In this document: in pieces, positions 1 to 7,715 of the stretch
How positions within the stretch are numbered: position 1 is the first letter of the stretch
Layout: every line of letters starts with the position of its first letter
NCBI GenBank assembly: GCA_003755025.1
Contig: RJVL01000007.1
Span: 1 to 64,000, forward strand
DNA: 64,000 bases
Direction: 5' to 3'
From: Diaphorobacter nitroreducens
GTDB lineage: Bacteria; Pseudomonadota; Gammaproteobacteria; Burkholderiales; Burkholderiaceae_C
Made by a program: the position numbers and the translations under genes
Notes under the pieces: model-generated
The model's database searches: none
What the model saw: the letters and a program-made list of their open reading frames with translations, nothing else
Told to the model about the DNA's origin: nothing

Positions 1-673
1 ATCTGTTCGTCCGTGTACCTGCTCTTGCGCATCGCGCTTCCTCTCGGTTGCGCGGATTCTCTATTGCCTTGGTACGGGTGGCGGGTTGCAGGTCACGCTC
101 ACGAAACAGAGCTTCCGCTTCCTTGGCGAGTCGAAAGGGGGCGCTCTCTGAGAGAAACAACGTCCACGCGACCGCCGCCGCCGGTATGCCTAATGCGGCG
201 ACTATCCCGAAAGCTGCACCGATGCCAAAAGGCCGAGAGACATTTCGTGGTTGCTCCTTGCGACCGCAAATGGAGCGGACTGCTAACCATACGAGCCCTG
301 TGCCCAACATTATCCAAGCAGGAAAAATTACGAAAGGGGCAAACGACATCACAACAAAGCTTGCACCTCCCCCCTGTATCGTCGAAGCGAATGTGCGTGA
401 AGCAACGTAGAGAATTAGTAGAACATTCGCCAAGCCGAGCAGAACGTGAATTGCAGGTCGCGGTCGAAGCCATGACTCGGCGCGCATGAAACGTAAGATC
501 AGGTACGCAAGAACAGCAGGCACCCAGTAATTGGTGAAAGCCAACAGCAGATGGCTTTGATAAGGAGGAAGGCTTTGGAAGACAGGCCCATCAACTGCCA
601 ATTGGAGAATACGCCTCCCCGGAGATAGCAGAGATGAAATTGCAAAGGCGAAGGCAAGTGCGATGTTGACCAT
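1..673 (-). CDS. Cassette 5: membrane protein of unknown function, truncated by the window edge
   Basis: Reading the minus strand from the ATG at 671-673 (MVNIALAFAFAISSLL...) gives 224 codons without a stop up to base 1, so the gene continues outside the window. It starts 38 bp after the attC of the preceding cassette, in the same orientation as the other cassettes. Several hydrophobic stretches alternate with charged loops (for example LLLAFTNYWVPAVLAYLIL, VLLGLANVLLILYVA, FVVMSFAPFVIFPAWIML, GIGAAFGIVAALGIPAAAV), suggesting about four to five membrane segments, followed by a charged tail rich in Arg and Glu. I do not recognise the family. Shorter ORFs on both strands here (13-489, 48-410, 99-473) are shadows of this frame. 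Confidence 0.6.
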   Translation of the reverse strand, partial: MVNIALAFAFAISSLLSPGRRILQLAVDGPVFQSLPPYQSHLLLAFTNYWVPAVLAYLILRFMRAESWLRPRPAIHVLLGLANVLLILYVASRTFASTIQGGGASFVVMSFAPFVIFPAWIMLGTGLVWLAVRSICGRKEQPRNVSRPFGIGAAFGIVAALGIPAAAVAWTLFLSESAPFRLAKEAEALFRERDLQPATRTKAIENPRNREEARCARAGTRTNR

Positions 674-710
674 CAGTTAGTTCTCCGAATACACCGGCAA
701 TGACTGAGAC

Positions 711-770
711 GCCCAACGTTTGAGTTAAGCCGCGCCGCGAAGCGGCGTCGGCTTGAATGAATTGTTAGAG
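711..770 (-). other. attC recombination site of cassette 4
   Basis: GCCCAAC at 711-717 and GTTAGAG at 764-770 are the outer core sites. Between them, arms around CCGCGCCGCGAAGCGGCGTCGG fold back on each other. It follows the stop codon of the BrnT-like cassette gene, as an attC should. Confidence 0.8.
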
Positions 771-798
771 CGCGTTGCATGGACTTTCAGAAGTGCGC

Positions 799-1335
799 TC
801 ATAGTTTCTTCCTCAGATCATACATAGTCTGTTCTTCTAGACGTGCTCTTCGCGCAGAGATGACTCTCTGTTTGATCTTTCCAAACTCACCCCTAAGCGT
901 GGATACCAGTGCCCAAACTTTCTCATTGTATGTAAACAGATAAACGTCTCGAACTGGGTCAGTATTTGCAAATGTTCGCATGACGCCCTTGCCGTCGAAA
1001 TCGAAATCGGTGAGATCATCCCAAGACTTCGCAACATACCTGAATGAGTTCTTGTCAGCATCCAATGCTGCTACTGCGTCCTCAAATGAAACTCCGTGCT
1101 TCTCGATATTCTTCTTGTTTTTGTTTTCATCCCATTCCCAGCGAGGGCGATGAGGATCGTATTCAATGAATTGATCGCAGCTTTCGGTCAATGGGTCTGT
1201 GATTGCAGGAGGAAATCCAGCAACATATCTACTTTCCTTGCCGCATCTCAATGAGTTTCCATCCGGAAATTTTTCTTCTGGAATGAGTCCCGATAGATTC
1301 ATTAGGAACGTACAAGCAGAGCAGTTGGCTTTCAT
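799..1335 (-). CDS. Cassette 4: BrnT-like protein with Cys-containing N-terminal region
   Basis: The C-terminal ~105 residues match the BrnT ribonuclease-toxin fold pattern: an opening WEWDENKNKKNIEKHGVSF, a central strand region with TFANTDPVRDVYLFTYNE, and the closing ISARRARLEEQTMYD typical of BrnT (RIISAR...E...Y). The first ~75 residues are not part of BrnT and carry scattered cysteines (KANCSACTF, LRCGKE, TESCDQF) that could bind a metal. I chose the ATG at 1335 because AAAAAGG lies 5-10 bases upstream; a TTG at 1365 would add ten residues. No BrnA-type antitoxin ORF lies in the cassette. In known BrnTA systems BrnT is followed by its DNA-binding antitoxin, so this may be a solo or repurposed toxin. 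Function is inferred from the domain only. Confidence 0.6.
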   Translation of the reverse strand: MKANCSACTFLMNLSGLIPEEKFPDGNSLRCGKESRYVAGFPPAITDPLTESCDQFIEYDPHRPRWEWDENKNKKNIEKHGVSFEDAVAALDADKNSFRYVAKSWDDLTDFDFDGKGVMRTFANTDPVRDVYLFTYNEKVWALVSTLRGEFGKIKQRVISARRARLEEQTMYDLRKKL

Positions 1336-1375
1336 GTGCCTTTTTCCATCAATCGCTACGGGCAAGGTGCAGCGC

Positions 1376-1439
1376 TCTAACGTCAGAAGTAAGGGGCGCG
1401 GCGCTTTAGCGCAGCGTCCCGCTTGACTGTGGGGTTAGG
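1376..1439 (-). other. attC recombination site of cassette 3
   Basis: TCTAAC at 1376-1381 and GTTAGG at 1434-1439 flank a self-complementary core (GGGGCGCGGCGCTTTAGCGC ... GCGTCCC). It lies between the stop of the 1442-1786 gene and the start of the BrnT-like gene. Confidence 0.8.
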
Positions 1440-1441
1440 GT

Positions 1442-1786
1442 TCAGCATGACTTGCTCTTTAGTGAGTAGCCTAAAAGTGTACGTAACCCAAAGACCAGAA
1501 AAGCTAGCCCAAGCCCCGTGTCGAGAATTGTGCATGCGACAAAAAGAATTGGATGATCCGTGCTGCTGAAGGGGGCGGCCATCTTGAGAGGAAGAATGGC
1601 CTGGTCTTTGGCAAATAATGTGTAGGTATAAAACAATGCAAACGCACCAAGGCCAAGTAAAAACAATCCAGTGAATGTTGAAAATGTGCGCGGAAATTTT
1701 TTTCGGTTTTGGGTTAGTAAAAACGCGAAAAAAATCATTGCCACAGGGGCAAAGAAAAGAAGGGCGATCAGTTCTAAAGTGCTCAT
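1442..1786 (-). CDS. Cassette 3: small three-helix membrane protein, unknown function
   Basis: A 114-residue protein with three clear hydrophobic helices: residues ~5-25 (LIALLFFAPVAMIFFAFLL), ~38-58 (FTGLFLLGLGAFALFYTYTL) and ~80-105 (ILFVACTILDTGLGLAFLVFG). Short basic loops (QNRKKFPR, LKSKSC) suggest the cytoplasmic side. The gene fills its cassette completely: the start codon is 9 bp from one attC and the stop abuts the next. The sequence is AT-richer than the core genome, consistent with recent capture. I do not recognise the family; many cassette genes are small membrane proteins of unknown role. Confidence 0.65.
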   Translation of the reverse strand: MSTLELIALLFFAPVAMIFFAFLLTQNRKKFPRTFSTFTGLFLLGLGAFALFYTYTLFAKDQAILPLKMAAPFSSTDHPILFVACTILDTGLGLAFLVFGLRTLLGYSLKSKSC

Positions 1787-1794
1787 CGGGTCCC

Positions 1795-1852
1795 CCTAAC
1801 GAAAAAGATAAGCCGCCCGCCGAAGGTGGGTCGGCTTGAGCGAGATGTTAGG
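1795..1852 (-). other. attC recombination site of cassette 2
   Basis: CCTAAC at 1795-1800 and GTTAGG at 1847-1852 flank AGCCGCCCGCCGAAGGTGGG...CGGCTT, which folds into the expected stem. It overlaps the stop codon of the 1848-2150 gene. Confidence 0.85.
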
Positions 1853-2150
1853 AACGGCTTTTGAAGATTGCTATTAATCCTATTATTATGGCAACGAATG
1901 GCCAAAGAATTAGAGAAAATATGAAACCAATGAATCCCCAAAAGATAAGAAATTCAAAAATAAAATTTAGCCCACACCCATTGCAACCTGCGCCTTCATC
2001 GCAATGACAGCCTGGTATTGCAAGAGTGATTAGTCCAGAAATAAGGGAAGAAGCGAGGCACGTTAGGGTAATGAAAATCCATGCCTTCTTGAGCTTCTTG
2101 GCTAACCCCGCTTCCTCTCCTGACTCTGGGAATTGGTTAATTACTTTCAT
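1848..2150 (-). CDS. Cassette 2: small membrane protein with Cys-rich central loop
   Basis: A 100-residue protein with a charged N-terminus (MKVINQFPESGEEAGLAKKLKK), a first hydrophobic helix (AWIFITLTCLASSLISGLITL), a loop with five cysteines and one histidine (residues ~47-60: GCHCDEGAGCNGCG), and two further hydrophobic stretches ending in FKSRS. The stop codon lies inside the attC site, so the last residues are cassette-end encoded. The Cys cluster between membrane helices could coordinate a metal or form disulphides outside the cell; this is inference. Family not recognised. Confidence 0.65.
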   Translation of the reverse strand: MKVINQFPESGEEAGLAKKLKKAWIFITLTCLASSLISGLITLAIPGCHCDEGAGCNGCGLNFIFEFLIFWGFIGFIFSLILWPFVAIIIGLIAIFKSRS

Positions 2151-2152
2151 GA

Positions 2153-2208
2153 CCTAACGTTGAAGTTCAGCGGCCGCCGGAGGCGGTCCGCTGCAACGCC
2201 CGGTTAGG
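2153..2208 (-). other. attC recombination site of cassette 1
   Basis: CCTAAC at 2153-2158 and GTTAGG at 2203-2208 enclose a strongly self-complementary 56-bp element (GCAGCGGACCGCC ... GGCGGCCGCTG on the minus strand). The upstream cassette gene reads through it and terminates inside. Confidence 0.9.
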
Positions 2209-2490
2209 TTTCTTTCCGCCAAAGACCCGCTTGTGCCAGTACATGTGCGGCGCTGCGAACCAATGCTCGTTCGTGGACGTTCGAAACTGAGAAAGTTGTG
2301 CCATCGGAATTTCGTAGCGGCTGAACAAGGAGAGCAGATCTCGCAGTGAGGCTTCGGATAGACGAGAGCGAACTACCAACGTGTCTTGTTCCCAGCGCAG
2401 AAAGCCAGGGATCTCGGCAGCCCATTCGAAGAGGTGCTTTTCGTCCAACTGCGAGCCGAACCAGATTCCAGAGCAGTCCAGATGAACCAT
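2167..2490 (-). CDS. Cassette 1: soluble protein of unknown function ending inside its attC
   Basis: A 107-residue, apparently soluble protein without signal peptide or membrane helix. It is rich in aromatic residues (WFGSQLDEKHLFEWAAEIPGF, EHWFAAPHMYWHKRVFG). The last twelve residues (NRALQRTASGGR) are translated from the attC stem, a common feature of cassette ORFs. The start codon lies only 7 bp from the attI x attC junction at CCTAAC 2497-2502, so as first cassette it is the best expressed from any attI-proximal promoter. I do not recognise the family. Confidence 0.65.
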   Translation of the reverse strand: MVHLDCSGIWFGSQLDEKHLFEWAAEIPGFLRWEQDTLVVRSRLSEASLRDLLSLFSRYEIPMAQLSQFRTSTNEHWFAAPHMYWHKRVFGGKKPNRALQRTASGGR

Positions 2491-2496
2491 GTGAAA

Positions 2497-2594
2497 CCTA
2501 ACGTAATGTAGACCGCACCAAGCCGCAGGCCATATCTGGCGCTTGCGGTCTAAATTGGTACGAAAAAAACGCGGAAAGGGGCTTGTAGCCTAGC
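2497..2594 (-). other. attI region with inverted repeat
   Basis: The junction CCTAAC (GTTAGG on the minus strand) at 2497-2502 is the point where cassette 1 begins. Between it and intI lies a perfect 9-bp inverted repeat, TAGACCGCA at 2509-2517 and TGCGGTCTA at 2544-2552. Integrase-binding sites are expected here. I could not identify a clear cassette promoter (Pc) on the minus strand. Confidence 0.6.
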
Positions 2595-2609
2595 TTGACG
2601 GCGCGTATG

Positions 2610-2625
2610 CTGTATGAAAATACAG
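2610..2625 (+). promoter_or_regulatory. LexA (SOS) box overlapping the intI promoter
   Basis: CTGTATGAAAATACAG is an exact CTGT-N8-ACAG SOS box, ending 14 bp before the intI ATG. A TTGACG hexamer at 2595-2600 is a plausible -35, placing the box over the -10 region, as described for other integron integrase genes repressed by LexA. This supports the ATG at 2640 over the in-frame TTG at 2595, which is part of that -35. Confidence 0.8.
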
Positions 2626-2639
2626 TACTAAATTCAGCC

Positions 2640-3737
2640 ATGAAACCCGCATCCCCTCCTGTGTTGCGCGCCACACGGTTGCTGGATCAGGTCCGTGAGC
2701 GAATTCGTTACAAACACTATAGCCTGCGCACCGAGCAGGCTTACGTGCAGTGGGTGCGCATGTTCGTGAAATGGCACGGCTTGCGGCATCCGCGAGACAT
2801 GGGGCAGCTGGAAATCGAAGGTTTTCTCGCCATGTTGGCCAACGAGCGGCGGGTGGCGGCTGCCACGCACAACCAGGCGTTGAGCGCACTGCTATTCCTC
2901 TACCGCGAGGTGTTGGGCACGGACCTGCCATGGCTCGATGGCGTGCAGCGCCCGCGCACGCCCAAGCGCATTCCCTCGGTTTTGACGGTGGCCGAGGTGG
3001 CGGCTCTGCTAGCGGCGTTGCCGACCGATATGGCCTTGCTGGCCCGCCTGCTGTACGGCACCGGCATGCGGCTGATGGAAGGCTTGCGCTTGCGGGTCAA
3101 GGACGTGGATTTTGATCGTGGGGTGGTCGTGGTACGCCAGGCCAAGGGCGACAAGGATCGGGTTGTGATGCTGCCGCGCAGCCTGGCAGCCGAGCTGCGC
3201 CAACAGGTGCTCGCTGCGCGTGCGCTGTGGGAGCAAGACCGGCAAGCGCAGTGCGGTGGCGTGGACGTTCCGCATGCACTGGAGACCAAATACCCCGGCG
3301 TGGGACAACGGTGGGGTTGGTTCTGGGTGTTCCCTGCTTCATCCCTGTCTGTGGACCCGCGCACAGGTGTGTGGCAACGACATCACCTCTATGAGGAGCG
3401 ATTACAGCGCGCACTGAAGAAGGCCGTTGCACAGGCGGGCATTTGCAAACCCGTTTCAGTGCACACCTTGCGCCACAGCTTCGCCACGCACTTGTTGCAG
3501 TCGGGCACTGACATTCGCACGGTGCAGGAGTTGCTGGGGCACTCGGACGTGAGTACGACGATGATCTACACCCAAGTTCTGAAAGTCGCAGCCACGCGCA
3601 CCACCAGCCCGTTGGACTCCTTGGCCTTGCACTTGCGGCCTAGCGGAATGACGGCTTTGGAGCTTCTAGCTGGATGGCGGCTCAGGGTCGTAAGCTGCTG
3701 TTTGCGCTGCAAGACTGGAGGCCCGCTCCCAGCCTGA
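2640..3737 (+). CDS. intI: Integron tyrosine recombinase IntI
   Basis: Site-specific recombinase that inserts and excises cassettes at attI and attC. From the ATG at 2640 the protein is 365 residues. The catalytic set is complete: R144 (GTGMRLMEG), H275 and R278 (HTLRH), H301 (GHSDVS) and Y310 ([11 protein letters not shown]). The IntI-specific extra segment between patches II and III is present ([20 protein letters not shown], ~211-230). The N-terminal SAM-like domain resembles class 1 IntI1 ([18 protein letters not shown]) but many positions differ, so it is a separate integrase lineage. After the usual end near SPLDSL the frame stays open for ~40 more residues (Cys- and Arg-rich), an unusual tail that may be read-through into foreign DNA. 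Expression is probably SOS-controlled through the upstream LexA box. Confidence 0.92.
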   Translation: MKPASPPVLRATRLLDQVRERIRYKHYSLRTEQAYVQWVRMFVKWHGLRHPRDMGQLEIEGFLAMLANERRVAAATHNQALSALLFLYREVLGTDLPWLDGVQRPRTPKRIPSVLTVAEVAALLAALPTDMALLARLLYGTGMRLMEGLRLRVKDVDFDRGVVVVRQAKGDKDRVVMLPRSLAAELRQQVLAARALWEQDRQAQCGGVDVPHALETKYPGVGQRWGWFWVFPASSLSVDPRTGVWQRHHLYEERLQRALKKAVAQAGICKPVSVHTLRHSFATHLLQSGTDIRTVQELLGHSDVSTTMIYTQVLKVAATRTTSPLDSLALHLRPSGMTALELLAGWRLRVVSCCLRCKTGGPLPA

Positions 3738-4104
3738 AGCAGCCGCCGTTGGACATATACAGTCTGGCTGCCAGTTCAGCTATCGGAGAAGCAAGATAAA
3801 TTGCGCCGCCGGTCAATAGAAGAAGTTGGAGGAACTGTGCCCGTTGCCGAGAAGCAGTTGGTTGTTCTGTGCCTCCCTCTGTACACATGAGGCCTACCTC
3901 CGCAAACTCAGCTCTCAAATTGCAGGCGTCCGGTCTCGATCGATGCAGTCTTGCCTTCCGGCACGAGCGTGCCGGTGGTGGTAGGGGGCACCGCACCGAA
4001 CTGCGGCTTGCGCTGGCTTTGGTCCTCGCGCATGCTATAGACTGCCGCGGGCGTTCTCGCTGGACAACGGTCGATTGTCCGCTCGGCTCGGCCCTTGGTG
4101 CTGT
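3738..4104. other. Gene-free stretch between intI and the VIT gene
   Basis: About 370 bp lying between the ends of two convergent genes. Only short overlapping ORFs in several frames are present and none shows a recognisable motif. One minus-strand stretch (frame ending near 3908) has a reasonably ordinary composition and could be a decayed gene end, but I cannot name it. Confidence 0.4.
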
Positions 4105-4812
4105 CTACACAGCGGTGCCGAACATTGCTCCCACCCCCGCTGTCACCGCCATGGCAAATGTGCCCCAGAACGCTACGCGCAGTGCACTTTTCAAAGGCGG
4201 CGTTCCGCCTACGGCTGCGGCGGCAGCGCCAAGCATGGCCAGGAAGACAATCGCCGTCGCTACGACCCAATAGAGCAAGCTCTGCTCCGGTGCCAATAGA
4301 ACCACAGCCAGCGGCATGGCCGCTCCCACGGCGAAGCTGCCAGCAGACGCCAGTGCAGCTTGCAGAGGGCGAGCGCTTAACGCTTCCGAGATGCCCAACT
4401 CATCGCGCGCATGCGCGCCCAGCGCATCATGGGCCATCAATTGCGTGGCGACTTGATCCGCGAGTTGGTGATCTAGTCCACGCCGGACGTAGATGGCCGT
4501 TAGTTCTCGATGCTCTGCTTCCGGACTGTTTTTAAGTTCATCTCGTTCCCGCGCCAAATCCCCTTTTTCCGTGTCGGCTTGTGAATAGACCGATACGAAC
4601 TCACCGGCGGCCATGGACATGGCGCCGGCTACCAGCCCCGCGATGGCCGTGGTCATGATGCTGGCATGGCTTGCCTGGGCCGCAGCCACGCCGGCAACCA
4701 GGCTAGCTGTGGAAATGATGCCGTCATTGGCCCCCAGAACAGCTGCGCGTAGCCATCCGATATGTTCAGTGCGATGGCTCTCAGGGTGGGCACGGTGGTG
4801 AAATTTTGTCAT
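4105..4812 (-). CDS. VIT1/CCC1-family iron/manganese transporter
   Basis: A 235-residue membrane protein of the vacuolar iron transporter (VIT/CCC1, DUF125) family, which moves Fe2+ or Mn2+ across membranes. Typical family signatures are visible: the N-terminal HRTEHIGWLRAAVLGANDGI with the conserved GANDGI, helix 2 with GAMSMAAGEFVSVYSQAD, and the acidic cytoplasmic segment (DTEKGDLARERDELKNSPEAEHREL) that carries the metal-binding Glu residues. C-terminal hydrophobic helices follow. The ATG at 4812 gives the usual family length; the open frame continues upstream to 4974 but that part is not VIT-like. No neighbour suggests a specific metal. Confidence 0.85.
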   Translation of the reverse strand: MTKFHHRAHPESHRTEHIGWLRAAVLGANDGIISTASLVAGVAAAQASHASIMTTAIAGLVAGAMSMAAGEFVSVYSQADTEKGDLARERDELKNSPEAEHRELTAIYVRRGLDHQLADQVATQLMAHDALGAHARDELGISEALSARPLQAALASAGSFAVGAAMPLAVVLLAPEQSLLYWVVATAIVFLAMLGAAAAAVGGTPPLKSALRVAFWGTFAMAVTAGVGAMFGTAV

Positions 4813-5433
4813 TGGAGATGCGAATCCATGTGAAGCAGCCTGAGGCCAACAGCTCAGGGGCGATGACCGGGAAGCATGCGAACCAGTGTGGTGTCGCGCA
4901 TGACGTAATGGTGCTACAGATTCGGGACTACAAACGAGTGGGCTTACCTGCGATCGCAGCCAACAAACGGACATCGCTGCCTTTTACTCTGGTCGCACAC
5001 TCCTCCCCTCCACGCCGAACATCACCATTCTCGGCCACGTCTGCGACTGCGTTAGGGGCGCTTCCCATCCGGCTTTCCCGAGCTGCGAACGTGCCCAGCG
5101 ATTCCCCAGTCACCTGCGATGACGCCAACCGCTCCAGTTCTTTTACGCGTGAAGGGGATCTGCGAAAAGAGACTCAGCCCGAAATTGCCGATCACGAGTG
5201 GCCGGTCATAGTGAATTTGTCGCCAATGTTCGCGTCGCCCCGGGGGTAAGGTCATCCCAGCTCGGTATATCGGGGTAGTCCTATCGATCGGCTTCTATTG
5301 GCGCATTATTTCTAGTGGACAGTTTCTTCGCGTTATTTCATCGCGTGAAATACTGAACTGCAGAAGTAACGGATTCTCATCGCACCGGCAGGGAATCAAA
5401 CTGCTTCTGTTCCAACAACACAAAGACTTCAGC
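4813..5433. other. Gene-free stretch upstream of VIT and GST genes
   Basis: About 620 bp with only short, overlapping ORFs (longest plus-strand 4806-5249, minus-strand 5052-5255) that show no recognisable family. It separates divergent genes and should contain both their promoters. The only structured element I see is the inverted repeat at 5335-5351. Confidence 0.4.
5335..5351 (+). promoter_or_regulatory. Possible LysR-type operator upstream of the GST gene
   Basis: ATTTCA-N5-TGAAAT, a perfect inverted repeat containing a T-N11-A LysR box, lies ~83 bp before the GST start. The LysR gene at 7716 at the end of this cluster is the obvious candidate regulator; this is inference. Confidence 0.35.
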
Positions 5434-6045
5434 ATGAAGCTCTACTGCCATCCTCTCTCGGGCCACTCCCATCGAGCCCATCTGTTCTGCTCGCTGGTAG
5501 GTTTACCTGTTGAACTTGTCGAAGTTGACCTTAAAGGTGGTGCACACAAGAAACCAGATTTTCTCAATAAAAATCTCTTCGGGCAGGTTCCGGTCTTGGA
5601 AGACGACGGTATCTATGTCTCTGATTCCAATGCAATCCTTGTGTACTTGGCCAAGAAATATGGGCTCTCAGAGTGGCTGCCTGAACAAGCACACGCCGCT
5701 TCCGTAGTACAGCGGTGGCTCTCGGTCGCCGCTGGCGAAGTCGCCTACGGGCCCGCCGCAGCGCGTCTGCTGACGGTCTTCGGCGCCAATTATTCGGCGG
5801 AGGAAGTGATTGCGCGTTCCCATGTATTGCTGGGGAGACTAGAGATGCAGCTGAATCAGACCTCTTGGTTGACGGGAGACCGCCCAACAATTGCAGATGT
5901 GGCCATTTATAGCTATGTGGCCCATGCTCCTGAAGGAAATGTTGATCTATCGGGTTACCCAGCAGTGAATGCATTCCTTAGACGACTGGAAGCTCTTCCT
6001 GGGTTTGTCCCTTTCCAGCGAACACCCGTCGGCCTTGCAGCCTAG
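5434..6045 (+). CDS. Glutathione S-transferase family protein
   Basis: A 203-residue cytosolic GST. The N-terminal thioredoxin-fold domain starts [18 protein letters not shown], carries the cis-proline motif (GQVPVLEDD, ~51-59) and the glutathione-binding DSNAI motif (~64-68). The C-terminal all-helical domain contains the N-capping box ([12 protein letters not shown]). Such enzymes conjugate or reduce electrophiles with glutathione. It is the first of three closely spaced plus-strand genes followed by a LysR regulator, suggesting a co-regulated detoxification or redox group. The natural substrate cannot be read from sequence. Confidence 0.88.
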   Translation: MKLYCHPLSGHSHRAHLFCSLVGLPVELVEVDLKGGAHKKPDFLNKNLFGQVPVLEDDGIYVSDSNAILVYLAKKYGLSEWLPEQAHAASVVQRWLSVAAGEVAYGPAAARLLTVFGANYSAEEVIARSHVLLGRLEMQLNQTSWLTGDRPTIADVAIYSYVAHAPEGNVDLSGYPAVNAFLRRLEALPGFVPFQRTPVGLAA

Positions 6046-6092
6046 TCGTGCATAGCGAGTGGCTATTCAACGGTCAAAATTGGAGAACGGCT

Positions 6093-7082
6093 ATGGATAA
6101 CCAAGCCATTTGGCACGATGGCGAGCGATTCCTCCAGGCAGCAATCGGTGCCGAGGAACGCATGGCAGAAGTCGGTCAACGTGTTATCAGATCGTATATG
6201 CCCGATCAGCATCGGGAATTTTATGCGCAACTCCCCTTTATCGTGCTTGGAAGCGTAGATAAAACAGGCGCGCCGTGGGCCACCGCTATCGAAGGACAGC
6301 CGGGGTTCATATCCTCACCGGCTCCGTCGGTCCTTGATATTGCCATCTCGCTGGCCCCTTCAGATCCGGCGAGCCGGGGGATCGTTTGCGGCAGTTCTGT
6401 AGGGCTGCTTGGTATTGAAATGCATACCCGCAGGCGCAACCGAATGAACGGTGTGATAACGAAAACAGGGGGTCAGTTGCGAGTCAACTGCGACCAGAGC
6501 TTCGGCAACTGCCCTCGCTACATACAAATGCGCGACTACTTCTTCTCCCGCCCTCCTGGAGATTCATCCAGCGGCAGGATGGAAGAAATGGCTTCCTTGG
6601 ACACTGTAGCCGTGGAGACCATTCAGGAAGCCGACACCCTATTTGTTGCTTCCTACGCCGCCGTAGGGGACCGCAAACAGGTAGACGTTTCACATCGAGG
6701 TGGGCGGCAGGGATTTGTTCGGGTGAACACCGACCGCAGTCTTACCATCCCCGACTTCAACGGAAACCGTTTTTTTGCCACTTTAGGGAACATAAAGCTG
6801 AATGGAAAGGCCGGGCTTCTATTTATCGACTTTGGCACAGGAAGCATGCTGCAGATGACGGGAGAAGCCGAGCTCGTTCTCAGCTCGTCAGAGATTACGG
6901 CTTTTCAAGGAGCGGAAAGGCTTTGGAATTTTCGCCCTGAGCAAATCGTTCGCAGAACCGAGGCGCTTGCTTTGCGTTGGTCATCACGCCCCGATGGATA
7001 TTCGCCGCACTCATTGATGACTGGTGATTGGAGTTCAGTATCCAATGTTGGAGCACACCGCACTGATCAGCTATCTACCTAG
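6093..7082 (+). CDS. Pyridoxamine 5'-phosphate oxidase-fold (FMN-binding) protein
   Basis: About 329 residues. Two split-barrel FMN-binding-like segments are visible: [21 protein letters not shown] (~52-72) and the second half with [11 protein letters not shown]...[11 protein letters not shown] and [20 protein letters not shown]. This matches the large PPOX-fold proteins annotated as pyridoxamine 5'-phosphate oxidase family. They are flavin-binding and usually not true vitamin B6 enzymes. I prefer the ATG at 6093, preceded by GGAG at good spacing, over a GTG at 6048 just after the GST stop. Position between a GST and a DUF1348 gene suggests a redox or detoxification role; substrate unknown. 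Confidence 0.75.
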   Translation: MDNQAIWHDGERFLQAAIGAEERMAEVGQRVIRSYMPDQHREFYAQLPFIVLGSVDKTGAPWATAIEGQPGFISSPAPSVLDIAISLAPSDPASRGIVCGSSVGLLGIEMHTRRRNRMNGVITKTGGQLRVNCDQSFGNCPRYIQMRDYFFSRPPGDSSSGRMEEMASLDTVAVETIQEADTLFVASYAAVGDRKQVDVSHRGGRQGFVRVNTDRSLTIPDFNGNRFFATLGNIKLNGKAGLLFIDFGTGSMLQMTGEAELVLSSSEITAFQGAERLWNFRPEQIVRRTEALALRWSSRPDGYSPHSLMTGDWSSVSNVGAHRTDQLST

Positions 7083-7093
7083 TTGAGAAACGC

Positions 7094-7558
7094 ATGATTC
7101 GCATACCAACACCGCCTTTCACGGAAGAAAGCGCCATAAAAAAGGTCCGTCTTGCTGAGGATGCTTGGAACACCCGGGATCCGATACAGGTGTCACTTGC
7201 GTACACGACCAATACACGTTGGCGCAACCGTGTGGAGTTTGTCAGCAGCAGAACGCAAGCCCAAGCGTTCCTGGCACGAAAATGGGCAAAGGAATTGAAC
7301 TACCGCCTGATTAAAGAACTCTGGGCCTTCACCGGCAATCGCATCGCGGTGAGATACGCTTACGAATACCATGACGATAGCGGTCAATGGTACCGTGCTT
7401 ATGGTAACGAAAACTGGGAATTCACTAAAGAGGGGCTCATGCGAGCTCGGCATGCAAGCATCAACGAACACCCCATCGAAGAGCAGGAACGGAAATTTCG
7501 ATGGTCACTCGGAAGACGCCCTGACGACCATTCTGGTCTGAGCAGTTATGGGTTCTAA
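7094..7558 (+). CDS. DUF1348 / NTF2-like (SnoaL-fold) protein
   Basis: A 154-residue protein matching the DUF1348 family: an N-terminal [20 protein letters not shown], the characteristic [11 protein letters not shown] and a central [24 protein letters not shown], then an Arg-rich end ([12 protein letters not shown]). These proteins adopt an NTF2-like cone fold with a hydrophobic pocket; their reaction is not established. It starts 11 bp after the PPOX-fold gene and is probably co-transcribed with it. Such genes are frequently neighbours of LysR regulators and oxidoreductases. Confidence 0.85.
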   Translation: MIRIPTPPFTEESAIKKVRLAEDAWNTRDPIQVSLAYTTNTRWRNRVEFVSSRTQAQAFLARKWAKELNYRLIKELWAFTGNRIAVRYAYEYHDDSGQWYRAYGNENWEFTKEGLMRARHASINEHPIEEQERKFRWSLGRRPDDHSGLSSYGF

Positions 7559-7715
7559 TGCCGAGAAATGCGGACTGGGAGTATGTTAGACAGAATTCCT
7601 GGCTGCCCGAGCGTTCGGGCTTCTGCGGGCGAGGTCACTCGCGGCGACGCTGTGCATCACCGTTCGGGTACTGGACTGCTCGGTCAGCCAGGGCGCAGCA
7701 ATTGGCGAGGAGAAC

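Larger units (their letters stand above)
1..3737. mobile_element. Integron: intI, attI region and at least five gene cassettes
   Basis: The integrase gene (plus strand) and the cassette array (minus strand) are divergent with attI between them, which is the standard integron layout. Four attC sites (RYYYAAC ... GTTRRRY ends, 56-64 bp, internally complementary) separate five ORFs that all read away from intI. The array continues past the left edge, so its size is unknown. No sul1/qacE 3' conserved segment is seen and IntI is related to but clearly distinct from class 1 IntI1, so this looks like an environmental or chromosomal betaproteobacterial integron rather than a clinical class 1 element. 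Confidence 0.9.

Noticed and set aside
2595..2639. TTG start extending IntI upstream
   Set aside because: TTGACG is better explained as the -35 box, and the extension runs through the LexA box.
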